Assembly (NCBI GenBank): GCA_035650495.1
Contig: DASRHK010000006.1
Location: forward strand, 1-23,198
Length of the DNA: 23,198 nt
From: DASRHK01 sp035650495
GTDB lineage: Bacteria; Pseudomonadota; Gammaproteobacteria; Nevskiales; Nevskiaceae
Direction of reading: 5' to 3'
A program made the position numbers and the translations under genes. This document shows positions 7,533 through 15,061 of the stretch, in pieces (within the stretch, counting starts at the first letter, position 1; every line of letters starts with the position of its first letter). The notes beneath the pieces were generated by a model. The model saw only the letters and a list, made by a program, of their open reading frames with translations. It ran no database searches and was not told the DNA's origin.

Positions 7533-7562
7533 TTGGTTGATCGCGCCATGCGTCCGTATCTT
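7533..7562 (+). promoter_or_regulatory. Candidate promoter of the TonB-receptor operon
   Basis: TTGGTT (7533-7538) and TATCTT (7557-7562) are separated by 18 bases in an AT-richer patch of the 79-base gap before the receptor. The match to sigma-70 consensus is moderate (four of six in each box). Read-through from DUF2332 is not excluded because no terminator is visible after 7514. Confidence 0.3.
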
Positions 7563-7581
7563 CCTCGTCCATCAACAAGAC

Positions 7582-7593
7582 AGGGAGAAAGGA
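7582..7593 (+). promoter_or_regulatory. Ribosome binding site that fixes a TTG start
   Basis: AGGGAGAAAGGA is the only strong Shine-Dalgarno stretch before the receptor, and TTG 7594 follows it directly (the AGGGAG part is 6 bases away). The codons from there encode a plausible signal peptide. The upstream in-frame TTG at 7537 has no such site. Confidence 0.6.
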
Positions 7594-10080
7594 TTGGACC
7601 GGAACCGGCTAGTGGCCTGCGCGCTCGGCGCGTGGATCGGTGCGGTCTCGGCTGCGGATGAAGCGCCGCCAGCGGAGCCGACGGTGCAGATGGAGCAGAT
7701 CACCGTCACGGCTCAGCGGCGCGAGCAGTCGATCAACGAAGTGCCGGTCACCGTGAGCGCGTTCTACGGCAAGGACCTGCAGGCGCTCGGCGTGACCGAC
7801 GTGCGCGACCTCGGGTTGCTGGTGCCGGGCCTGTCGGTCAACGACAGCGGGCAGGGCACACCGATCTACACGCTGCGCGGCGTCGGCTTCAATGACACGA
7901 CCTACACCGCGACGGGAACCGTCGGTCTCTACGTCGACGAGGTCAACCTGCCGTACTCGGTGATGAGCAAGGGGCTCGCGGTGGATCTCGAGCGCGTGGA
8001 AGTGCTCAAGGGCCCTCAGGGGACGCTCTACGGGCGCAACACGACCGGCGGCCTCATCAACCAGATCGCCAACAAGCCGACCGATCAGCTCGAGTCGGGC
8101 GCGTCGGTGAGCTACGGGCGCTTCCGGACGGTCGACGGCAGCGGCTACATCAGCGGGCCCGTCGCCGACGGCTTGCGCGGTCGCGCCGCGCTGCGCGTGC
8201 TCAACTCCGATGAGGGCTGGCAGTACAGCAACACGCGTCCCGACGATCGGCTCGGACGCTTCCACAAAGGCTCCGGTCGCGGCGCGCTCGATTGGGACGC
8301 CACCGACGACTTCACGTTGCGGCTCGTCGCCGAAGGCTGGCTCGACAAGAGCGATCCGCAAGCGCCGCAGGCCGTGGGCTTGAATCCGCAGAACGGCATC
8401 TTCGGCAGCGCCGCGCTGTCGCCGCGCGTGCAGGAATATCCGCTGGTGCCGCAGGACGGCGCGTCCAATCGCGTCGCCGACTGGAACCCCGATCGCGACT
8501 GGGGCCGCAACGACAGTTTCTTCTCGCAGTCGCTGCGCGCCGACTGGGCGCTCGACGACGATCTGCACTGGATCACGCTCCTGTCGCACCTGCGCGTGGA
8601 AGCCAACGGCTCCGACGACATCCAGTCGGGCTTCGATTTCTACAACCTCGAATCGAGCACCACCGCGTTCATCGACACGCTCGCCGCCGAGACGCGCTTC
8701 GCAGGCGCGTGGCGCGACGATCTGCATTACACCGTCGGCGTCAACGTGAGCTACGACAACGCCGCCGAGGATCACTACGTGCTGATCGACACCGAGAGCG
8801 CGTTCTTCCCGATCCTGCCGACGCAGCTCTACGACGCGCTGCAGTTCTTCCGCAGCCAGGGCGTCGACGTCGGCGAGATCGTCGCCGGCGTGCCGGGCGC
8901 GCCGCAGCAGTACACCGGCATCCTCGAGCAGGTGGAGAACGGCGGCGACATCCTCACCAATCGCTTCCACTCGCAGGGCGCCAGCCGCACGCTGCAATAC
9001 GCGGGCTTCGTCGATCTCGACTGGGCGCTCGCCCCCACGTTCGACGTCGACGCCGGCGCGCGCTTCACGCGCAATCGGCAGCGCTATCACGGCTGCTCGC
9101 GCGAAGCGCCGGAGAGCACGGGACTGGGCGCGTCGAACCTGTCGAGCTTTCTGTCCTTGCTGAACGCCGCGCAGTACACCTTGCAGACCGGACAGCCCGG
9201 CAATCCTTCGTTCGCGATGAAGGGCGATTGCTTCAGCGTCGGCGACGATGGCAATCACAACGAATTCCACGGGGTGCTCGACGAGACCAACACGTCGGGG
9301 CGCGTCGCCCTCGACTACCACCCGCTGAAGAACGCGCTGTTCTACCTGTCGATGTCGCGCGGCTTCAAGGCGGGCGGCTTCCCGGTGCTGAACGCGTGCT
9401 GCCAGTACCAGTTCACGCCGACCCACCAGGAGCGGCTGCTGGCGACCGAGGGCGGCGCGAAGCTGACGCTGTTCCAGCGCCGCGTGCAGCTCAACCTCGC
9501 GGCGTTCTACTACGACTACAAGGACAAGCAGCTCCTGACCAAGGTCGCCGATCCGGTGTTCGGGCCGCTGCCGATCCTGCGCAACGCGCCGCGCTCGCAC
9601 GTCTACGGCGCCGAGGTGAACCTGCAGTCGCGGCCGTTCAACGGGCTGTATCTCTCCGCCGCGTACGCGTACACGCACACCGAGATCGACGAGTTCGTCA
9701 GCACCAACGACGCCGGCAATCAGGAGGACTTCTCGAACAAGCCCTTCAACTTCTCGCCGAACTACGAGATCAATGCGATCGCCGACTACACCTGGCCGAT
9801 CGGCGCGTGGGACATGGGCGTCGGCGCCGACCTTCAGCGCAGCGGCGCGACCAACGGCACGCTCGCGCAGACACCGGCTTACGACATGCCGGCCTACACG
9901 CTGATCGGCGCGCGCGTCCATGTGCGCACGCCGCAACGCCGCTGGACCGCATCGGTGTTCGGCCGCAACCTCACCGACGCCTTCTACAGCGTGGCGAGCT
10001 TCAACATCGGCGACAGCATCGCCCGCATGACCGGCATGCCGCGCACGTTCGGCGTGGCGATCGCGTACGATCTGCAGTGA
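7594..10080 (+). CDS. TonB-dependent outer-membrane receptor
   Basis: From TTG 7594 the protein has 828 residues, normal for the family. Residues 1-20 are a short signal peptide (ending AVSA before ADEAPP). A TonB box EQITVTAQ sits at 34-41, followed by the plug domain: QSINEVPVTVSAF, then LRGVGFND, then LERVEVLKGPQGTLYGRNT at 132-150. The rest is a 22-strand-type beta-barrel with TYTATGTVGLYVDEV in the plug and SMSRGFKAGGF in the barrel; it ends AIAYDLQ rather than with the usual aromatic residue. Sequence style matches the large receptor family of sphingomonads and steroid or aromatic degraders, which take up organic substrates or siderophores with TonB energy. The substrate cannot be read from sequence; the two sulfur-transporter genes directly behind it hint at a sulfur compound. 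The start could instead be a nearby GTG (7612). Confidence 0.92.
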   Translation: MDRNRLVACALGAWIGAVSAADEAPPAEPTVQMEQITVTAQRREQSINEVPVTVSAFYGKDLQALGVTDVRDLGLLVPGLSVNDSGQGTPIYTLRGVGFNDTTYTATGTVGLYVDEVNLPYSVMSKGLAVDLERVEVLKGPQGTLYGRNTTGGLINQIANKPTDQLESGASVSYGRFRTVDGSGYISGPVADGLRGRAALRVLNSDEGWQYSNTRPDDRLGRFHKGSGRGALDWDATDDFTLRLVAEGWLDKSDPQAPQAVGLNPQNGIFGSAALSPRVQEYPLVPQDGASNRVADWNPDRDWGRNDSFFSQSLRADWALDDDLHWITLLSHLRVEANGSDDIQSGFDFYNLESSTTAFIDTLAAETRFAGAWRDDLHYTVGVNVSYDNAAEDHYVLIDTESAFFPILPTQLYDALQFFRSQGVDVGEIVAGVPGAPQQYTGILEQVENGGDILTNRFHSQGASRTLQYAGFVDLDWALAPTFDVDAGARFTRNRQRYHGCSREAPESTGLGASNLSSFLSLLNAAQYTLQTGQPGNPSFAMKGDCFSVGDDGNHNEFHGVLDETNTSGRVALDYHPLKNALFYLSMSRGFKAGGFPVLNACCQYQFTPTHQERLLATEGGAKLTLFQRRVQLNLAAFYYDYKDKQLLTKVADPVFGPLPILRNAPRSHVYGAEVNLQSRPFNGLYLSAAYAYTHTEIDEFVSTNDAGNQEDFSNKPFNFSPNYEINAIADYTWPIGAWDMGVGADLQRSGATNGTLAQTPAYDMPAYTLIGARVHVRTPQRRWTASVFGRNLTDAFYSVASFNIGDSIARMTGMPRTFGVAIAYDLQ

Positions 10081-10081
10081 C

Positions 10082-10501
10082 ATGGACGCGCATCAAGCCC
10101 TCGTCGCGCTCGCCGGCGGACTGCTGATCGGCATCGCCGTCGACGTCTATCTGCTCGGCACCGGCCGCATCGCCGGCATCAGCGGCGTGTTCGGCACGGT
10201 GATCACGGGTCGCGGCGACGGCGTGCACCTCGCGTTCCTCGCGGGACTCATCGCGTCGCCCTGGCTCGCGCTGCTGCTCGGCGTGCATCTGCACACGTTC
10301 TCCGGCCCTGCGGTGAACTGGCTGAAGCTCGTCGCAGCGGGATTGCTGGTCGGCGTCGGCACGCAGGTCGGCTCCGGCTGCACGAGCGGCCACGGCGTCT
10401 GCGGATTGGCGAATCTTTCTCCGCGCAGCCTCGTGGCGACGATCACGTTCATGGGGATCGCAGGGATCGTCGTTGCGCTCGGCTTCGGAGGACTCGCGTG
10501 A
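10082..10501 (+). CDS. YeeE/YedE family membrane protein, first half (PmpA/TsuA-like)
   Basis: This 139-residue hydrophobic protein has about four transmembrane segments and the family signature GSGCTSGHGVCG, with C100 and C107. In the full-length thiosulfate transporter TsuA (YeeE), conserved cysteines of such motifs relay thiosulfate across the inner membrane; many bacteria split the protein into two half-size genes, as here. ATG 10082 is one base after the receptor's TGA and has no ribosome binding site of its own, so translation is probably coupled to the receptor. The second half overlaps its stop by four bases. Sulfur transport is the likely role; thiosulfate as the exact substrate is inference. 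Confidence 0.87.
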   Translation: MDAHQALVALAGGLLIGIAVDVYLLGTGRIAGISGVFGTVITGRGDGVHLAFLAGLIASPWLALLLGVHLHTFSGPAVNWLKLVAAGLLVGVGTQVGSGCTSGHGVCGLANLSPRSLVATITFMGIAGIVVALGFGGLA

Positions 10502-10908
10502 TCGTGCGCCTGGCCGCTGCGATCGCTGGCGTCCTCTTCGGCGTCGGGCTCATCGTCTCGTCGATGACCGATCCCGCTCGGATCCTCGGATTCCTGGACG
10601 TCACGAGAAGCTGGAATCCGAGCCTCGCGTTCGTCATGGGGGGCGCGCTGATCGCCGCATTCCCGGCGTTCTTCTATGCGCGCCGCCACGCGACCACGCC
10701 GACCGGTCAGGTGCTCAAGCTGCCGGCAACCTCGCCGATCACGTTGCGCCTCGTCGCAGGCGCGACGATCTTCGGCGTGGGGTGGGGAATGTCGGGATGG
10801 TGTCCGGGTCCGAGCCTCGTCGCGGCGAGCGGCGGCAGCCTGCCGGCGCTCGTGTTCGTCGCAACGATGGCGATCGGCTGGGCAGTCGCGAAAAAGCTCT
10901 CCGGCTAA
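10498..10908 (+). CDS. YeeE/YedE family membrane protein, second half (PmpB-like)
   Basis: The 136-residue protein starts at GTG 10498, which overlaps the previous stop as GTGA, the usual sign of translational coupling. It has about four membrane segments, an N-terminal GVLFGVGLIVSSMTDPARILGFLD block typical of the second YeeE/YedE repeat, and a GWCPGPSLVA motif with the single conserved cysteine C102. With the first half it would form one inner-membrane sulfur-compound permease. It ends ten bases before the convergent SDR stop. Confidence 0.87.
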   Translation: MIVRLAAAIAGVLFGVGLIVSSMTDPARILGFLDVTRSWNPSLAFVMGGALIAAFPAFFYARRHATTPTGQVLKLPATSPITLRLVAGATIFGVGWGMSGWCPGPSLVAASGGSLPALVFVATMAIGWAVAKKLSG

Positions 10909-10917
10909 AGACGCCGG
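10901..10917. terminator. Small hairpin between convergent genes, possible weak terminator
   Basis: CCGGC (10901-10905) and GCCGG (10913-10917) pair around a seven-base loop exactly between the convergent stops. Read on the minus strand it is followed after five bases by TTTTT, so it might end the SDR transcript. The five-pair stem is short, so support is weak. Confidence 0.3.
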
Positions 10918-10918
10918 T

Positions 10919-11719
10919 CTACGGCATGTAGTGCCCGCCGTTGACGTCGAGCGACGCGCCGGTGACGACCCGCGAATAATCGGAGAGGAAGAACAGCGCA
11001 GCCTTCGCGCAGTCGTCGTCGGGTGGCATCTCGCGCAGCGCGATATCGGACTCGACGTGCGCTTTCATTTGAGCGACGGTTGCTTTCGCGCCCGGCTGTG
11101 ACGCCGCCCACTGGAAGTAGCCTTCGACCGGCGCGCCCCACATCCAGCCCATGTAGACCGTGTTGACGCGGATCTTGTCGGGGCCGAGCTCCTTGGCGAG
11201 ATATTTCGCCGAGTTGGCGAGCGCCGCCTTCGACGCCGCGTAGCCGGCTTCGCCGAGCGGCGGGATCTGGCGCGTCGCCATCGTGTTGACCATGACGATG
11301 GCGCCGCCGCCCTGCTTCTTCATCTGCGGCACGACGGCCTGCGTCAGCTTCAACGTGCCGATGAGATTGGTCGAGATCGGCCCGCTGATCCAGTCGTCGA
11401 GCTTCGCGCTCGAGACGTAGTCCATGTCGCCGTGCAGGAAGGCGCTGTTCACGAGCCCGTCGATGCGGCCGAATTTCTTCACGCCGGCGGCGACGATCGC
11501 CGCGCAGTGATCGCGATTGGTGATGTCCGTCGGCAGCTTCACCAGCTCGCACTTCGGATTGACCGCGCGCACGCGCCTCTCGGCGTCATCGAGCTTGTCG
11601 GCGGTGCGCGCGCCTATCACGAGTCCCTTTGCGCCCTCGCGCGCGGCCTCGACCGCGAGCTTCACGCCGAGCCCCGGGCCGATGCCGGAAACCATGATGA
11701 CCTTGTCCTTCAGCAGCAT
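10919..11719 (-). CDS. SDR family NAD(P)-dependent oxidoreductase
   Basis: The 266-residue protein is a Rossmann-fold short-chain dehydrogenase. The cofactor loop is SGIGPGLG (11-18), the form seen in one SDR subfamily; the usual NNAG is NSAF at 91-94; catalytic Y160 and K164 lie in YAASK; the C-terminal VTGASLDVNGG block is typical. The catalytic Ser normally 13 residues before Tyr is not there: the aligned stretch reads VNTMATRQ, with T146 the likely stand-in. It should oxidise or reduce a hydroxyl/keto group in the cytoplasm; substrate unknown. ATAGGAG supplies a ribosome binding site inside the end of the sulfotransferase gene, whose stop is one base upstream, so the two are co-transcribed. 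Confidence 0.9.
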   Translation of the reverse strand: MLLKDKVIMVSGIGPGLGVKLAVEAAREGAKGLVIGARTADKLDDAERRVRAVNPKCELVKLPTDITNRDHCAAIVAAGVKKFGRIDGLVNSAFLHGDMDYVSSAKLDDWISGPISTNLIGTLKLTQAVVPQMKKQGGGAIVMVNTMATRQIPPLGEAGYAASKAALANSAKYLAKELGPDKIRVNTVYMGWMWGAPVEGYFQWAASQPGAKATVAQMKAHVESDIALREMPPDDDCAKAALFFLSDYSRVVTGASLDVNGGHYMP

Positions 11720-11720
11720 G

Positions 11721-12878
11721 TCAGGCTCCTATGTGCTTCGCGCGATACGCCGCGAAGTCCTTCTTGATCCCGTCCGCCGACAATCCGAACTGCTCCGGCG
11801 TGTACTCGTGTCCGCCCTGGTGCGACTTCTCGTCCTCGACGAGCCACGCCTCCATCGCCTTGCGCACTTCGCTCGGCAGCGGCCAGCCGATGAATGCGTA
11901 GACGCGCTCGACGACTTCCATCGGCTGCTTCACGGTGTCGCGGAACTGCACATCGAGGAACTGATCCGCCGGCGCGGAGGCGCGAACCTTCATCGTGTGC
12001 GCGAGCGCGCGCGCCATCAGGTCGTTCCACTCCCGGCCAGCGGCTTCCGGCTTCGCGTCGTTGCTGTAGATGCGCCAGAGCGTGTCGATGAAGCTCGCGA
12101 TCGACGGGATGCTCTGCACCGGATCGCGATGCGTCTGGATCACCTGCACGCCGGGGAACACGCGCAGCAGGACGTCCATGCGCAGCAAGTGGTGCGGCGC
12201 CTTCAGCACCCAGCGCTCTCCGGTGATGCCGCGCTTGTGCTTCTGCCACTGCAGGAACTGCAGCATGCGCCGCAAGTATCGATACGCGGGAGATTGATCC
12301 TGCCGATCGAGCCACGACGTGTAGCTCGGGATCTTGGCGTAGGCGTTGAATGCCGAGAGCATCGAGTGCTCCATCAGCATCACTTCCTCGTCGGCTGCCG
12401 CGTTGTCCATCGGGTGGATCGCCAGCAGCTTCGGCATCGCCTGCGTCATGTAGGCGACGATGCCGGCGCCTTCGTTGATGCGTCCGCTCGGCTGCTCGAG
12501 CGACTCGTTGGGGAAGGGCACCGGGAACTGCGATTCCCAGAACGCCATCCAGTAGAAGCGCGGATCGCGTGAGAGCAATCGATGCAGCTTGGTCGTGCCG
12601 GTGCGCGGCAAGCCGACGATCACGACCGGGGCTTCGACCTTCTCCTGCGCGATCTCGGGATGTTGCTTGAAGTAATCCTCGACGCGTAGCCGGTCGACCA
12701 GCTGCGCCATGATTTTCTGGCGCAGGATGACCGCGCCCATTTCCGACAGCTTCGCTTCCGACGAGAGCGCCTTGCACAGCGCATCGAGCCCGCCGCGGAA
12801 CGTGGGATCGCCGAAATCCTTCAGCCCGCCGGTCGCGGCGCTGGCCTCATCGAGCAATTGCTGGGGTTCGAAGCTCAC
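11721..12878 (-). CDS. PAPS-dependent sulfotransferase family protein
   Basis: GTG 12878 gives 385 residues. The 5'-phosphosulfate loop is GLPRTGTT at 89-96 and the 3'-phosphate region is HRDPVQSIPS at 250-259, both standard for the Sulfotransfer_3 type. WVLKAPHHLL (about 223-232) is another conserved block. Such enzymes move sulfate from PAPS to a hydroxyl group; the acceptor is unknown. The GTG start is supported by the four-base overlap (GTGA) with the DUF1214 stop and by GGAGG about ten bases upstream. The open frame extends further to 14333 only as a shadow of the neighbouring genes. No signal peptide, so cytoplasmic. Many family members in steroid degraders and mycobacteria have no known acceptor. 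Confidence 0.9.
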   Translation of the reverse strand: MSFEPQQLLDEASAATGGLKDFGDPTFRGGLDALCKALSSEAKLSEMGAVILRQKIMAQLVDRLRVEDYFKQHPEIAQEKVEAPVVIVGLPRTGTTKLHRLLSRDPRFYWMAFWESQFPVPFPNESLEQPSGRINEGAGIVAYMTQAMPKLLAIHPMDNAAADEEVMLMEHSMLSAFNAYAKIPSYTSWLDRQDQSPAYRYLRRMLQFLQWQKHKRGITGERWVLKAPHHLLRMDVLLRVFPGVQVIQTHRDPVQSIPSIASFIDTLWRIYSNDAKPEAAGREWNDLMARALAHTMKVRASAPADQFLDVQFRDTVKQPMEVVERVYAFIGWPLPSEVRKAMEAWLVEDEKSHQGGHEYTPEQFGLSADGIKKDFAAYRAKHIGA

Positions 12879-13954
12879 AGCTTCACGACCTCCGTCGTCG
12901 GATGCACGTGCTCCTTGGCGCCGACCCAGCGCAGGCACATCGTGCCGTTGTCGTGGCCGGCGGTGTCGAGCCAGTTGGGATGATTCGGATCGCGATGCGC
13001 GAGGATGATCTTCACGCTGCCGTCGGGCTCGAGCTTCGCGCTGTGCTTGTTCACGTGGATCTTGTGGTAGCGATAGTCGAGCGACTCCATCCACCAGTTG
13101 TTGATCTGAAGGTTCCAGAAGCGGCATTCGGGGATGCGCGCGATCCTGATCACCAGCGCTTCGTCCGCCGCGAGCTTCCAGTACGAGTGGTAGTAGAAGA
13201 TGTTCGGATCGCCGCCGACGCGCTGGCACAGCGCCTGATCCGCGGGCGGCAGCTGGTTCGGATGCTTGAGATAGCTCTGCGCCCAGTTCGCGAACAGCGT
13301 CGCCGTGCCTTCGACGAACTTGCCGGTGTTGGCGAGATTCTTCTGGATGCGCGCGGCGGAGAGCGGCCGCGGCGTGTCGGTCGAGCCGATGCGCTCGATC
13401 TTGAGCTGCGCGGGCCGCTCTTTTCTGCGATCGAGAAACGTCTGCCGGACGATCACCGCATTCGTCGCGGCTTCCATGCGCAGCCAGTTGCCGGGCCTCT
13501 GCTGCTGCGACAGCACGAGCTCGAAGCGGCCGTCGGCGCCGATCTGCAAGTCCTTCGCCTCGACGAAGCCGGTCTGCTCCATCTTGCCGTCGGTCTCGTA
13601 GCCGCCTTTCTGCGTGCCGAAGGAGAGATACGAGACGGTGCCGCGATCGCCGGTGATGCGGTACTCGTTGGCGCCGTTGAGTCGCCCCATCAGATAGAGA
13701 TTGTCGGGATTGTCCGCGCCGATCTTGCCGGTCTCGTGCGACGGCGCGAGGAAGCCGGGGAAGTCGGGATCGGCGAACTCGAGATGCATCTCGAGCCCGA
13801 TGCGCAAAAGCCGGGTGAGATAGCGCCAGCCTTCGGCGCGATCGAGCTCGGAGGTCGGCGCCTCCGCGCGCAGGACCTGCCGCCCCGCGCGCTTCAACGT
13901 GTCGCAGAACTCGTCCCAGACCTTCCCCGAGACGACGTCGTCTTCCGCCGCCAT
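12875..13954 (-). CDS. DUF1214 domain-containing protein
   Basis: ATG 13954 gives 359 residues. The C-terminal block at about 275-345 is typical DUF1214: CRFWNLQINNWW, SLDYRYHKIHVNKHSA, AHRDPNHPNWLDTAGH, then GTMCLRW. The N-terminal part has a NLYLMGRLNGANEYRITGDRG segment often seen in these proteins. There is no signal peptide. DUF1214 function is not established; it often sits beside sulfotransferases and SDRs in lipid or steroid gene sets, where it may bind or act on a hydrophobic substrate. The frame continues upstream to 14095, but that stretch is basic, low-complexity and overlaps the divergent gene, so MAAEDD is the better start. It is the first gene of the three-gene minus-strand operon. 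Confidence 0.85.
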   Translation of the reverse strand: MAAEDDVVSGKVWDEFCDTLKRAGRQVLRAEAPTSELDRAEGWRYLTRLLRIGLEMHLEFADPDFPGFLAPSHETGKIGADNPDNLYLMGRLNGANEYRITGDRGTVSYLSFGTQKGGYETDGKMEQTGFVEAKDLQIGADGRFELVLSQQQRPGNWLRMEAATNAVIVRQTFLDRRKERPAQLKIERIGSTDTPRPLSAARIQKNLANTGKFVEGTATLFANWAQSYLKHPNQLPPADQALCQRVGGDPNIFYYHSYWKLAADEALVIRIARIPECRFWNLQINNWWMESLDYRYHKIHVNKHSAKLEPDGSVKIILAHRDPNHPNWLDTAGHDNGTMCLRWVGAKEHVHPTTEVVKL

Positions 13955-14033
13955 CGCTTGCCCTGAAGTGGATGCGCTGCGACAGTAGACGCTGCGGCGA
14001 TGCGACCGCTTCACCTGTTTGCGGTATACGACC
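13955..14033. promoter_or_regulatory. Divergent intergenic region between the DUF1214 and NTF2-like genes
   Basis: These 79 bases separate two divergent starts and must contain both promoters. TATAC at 14025-14029 is the only AT-rich element close to ATG 14034, but it lies too near the start codon to be a normal -10 box. No convincing -35/-10 pair is seen on either strand; a weak AGGG lies before ATG 13954. Confidence 0.3.
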
Positions 14034-14525
14034 ATGTCCGACCTCGAATCCCGGCTGCGCAAGCTCGAAGACGCCGACGCGATCCGCGCGCTCAAGTCGC
14101 GCTATTTCTTCTGCTGCGACCGCAAGGATCCGAAAGGCATGCGCGCGTGCTTCGCCGACGGCAAGGTGATCATCGATTACGGCGCGGTCGGCGTGTTCGA
14201 CAACGCCGACGCGGTCGTGAAGGTGTTCACCGACATCGGCTGCCATGACTACATGGTCGAGATGCACCACGGCATGAATCCGCAGATCGACGTGATCGAC
14301 GACACGCACGCGAAAGGGAAGTGGAGCCTGCACTACTTCCTGATCAACACGCAGACCAAGAGCCTGACGCAGCTCGGCGGCCAGTACGAGGACGAGTACC
14401 GCAAGGTGAACGGCGCGTGGAAGATCAGCGGGACCAAGTTCACGCCGACCTCGACGCTCGCGATGGACCTCTCCGAGGTGACGCCGAAGACGCTGTTCGC
14501 TGGACGCACGCAGCCGCCGATGTGA
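14034..14525 (+). CDS. NTF2-like / SnoaL-type protein
   Basis: From ATG 14034 the protein has 163 residues. The start LRKLEDADAIRALKSRYFFCCDRKD is the classical first helix pair of SnoaL_4-type NTF2-like proteins, and the EMHHGMNPQIDVID stretch (H78, H79) followed by GKWSLHYF is the usual central sheet. The fold is a small cone-shaped alpha+beta barrel with a hydrophobic pocket; relatives include scytalone dehydratase, bile-acid 7-alpha-dehydratase and steroid isomerases, but also pure binding proteins. A dehydratase or isomerase acting on a steroid or polyketide-like substrate is possible, not shown. Its stop overlaps the GTG of the next gene (GTGA), so both are translated together. An upstream in-frame start at 14019 is less likely because it lacks a ribosome binding site. 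Confidence 0.85.
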   Translation: MSDLESRLRKLEDADAIRALKSRYFFCCDRKDPKGMRACFADGKVIIDYGAVGVFDNADAVVKVFTDIGCHDYMVEMHHGMNPQIDVIDDTHAKGKWSLHYFLINTQTKSLTQLGGQYEDEYRKVNGAWKISGTKFTPTSTLAMDLSEVTPKTLFAGRTQPPM

Positions 14526-15061
14526 ACGCGCAAAGCGCGATCCTGTCCGGGCTCTGGATCGCCTGGGCGATCTACTGGGCGGTCGCTGCGCGCAACGTGA
14601 AGGTCACGCAGCGCGCGGAGCCGCTCGCTTCGCGTATCGCGTTCGCGATCCCGGTGACGATCGCGGTGATCCTGCTCGCCGGGCGAGTGGAACCGCCGAG
14701 CGCCGAGACGTACTGGATCGGCACGGCGCTCGTCGCCGCCGGCCTCGGCTTCAGCGTCTGGGCGCGCCTGCACCTGGGGCGCAACTGGAGCGGCAACGTC
14801 ACGATCAAGCAGGATCACGAGCTGATCCGCACCGGCCCGTATCGATTCGTGCGCCATCCCATCTACAGCGGATTGCTGCTTGCGTTCGTCGGCACCGCGA
14901 TCGTGCGCGGTGAATGGCGGGGCGCGGCTGCGCTGGCAATCCTCTTCGTCGCGGTGTGGCGCAAGCTCAAGATCGAGGAGCGCTTCATGAGCGAGACGTT
15001 CGGCGACGCGTACGCACGCTATCGCGAAGAAGTGCGCGCGCTGATCCCTTTTGTTCTTTAA
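14522..15061 (+). CDS. Isoprenylcysteine carboxyl methyltransferase-like membrane protein
   Basis: GTG 14522, overlapping the preceding stop by four bases, gives 179 residues. The protein has about five hydrophobic segments (near 5-22, 39-55, 65-82, 113-130, 132-147). The SAM-binding motif GPYRFVRHPIY is at 105-115 and the C-terminal pair EERFM (152-156) and FGDAYARYREEV completes the ICMT/PEMT-type active site at the membrane face. Bacterial members methylate lipids or small molecules and are not tied to prenylated proteins; the substrate here is unknown. The tight overlap with the NTF2-like gene implies a shared task. It is convergent with the dioxygenase gene and shares the bases TTAA with its stop. 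Confidence 0.87.
   Translation: MNAQSAILSGLWIAWAIYWAVAARNVKVTQRAEPLASRIAFAIPVTIAVILLAGRVEPPSAETYWIGTALVAAGLGFSVWARLHLGRNWSGNVTIKQDHELIRTGPYRFVRHPIYSGLLLAFVGTAIVRGEWRGAAALAILFVAVWRKLKIEERFMSETFGDAYARYREEVRALIPFVL

Noticed and set aside
7609..10083. 824-codon minus-strand frame covering the whole TonB receptor
   Set aside because: It is striking in length, but its composition is that of a shadow frame and it has no motif or promoter; the receptor motifs are unmistakable on the plus strand.
13955..14095. 47-residue N-terminal extension of the DUF1214 protein
   Set aside because: It is Ser/Arg-rich, has no ribosome binding site and would overlap the divergent NTF2-like gene.
12879..14333. Extension of the sulfotransferase to 870 residues
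   Set aside because: The extension runs through the DUF1214 gene in another frame; the GTG at 12878 with its GTGA overlap is the natural start.
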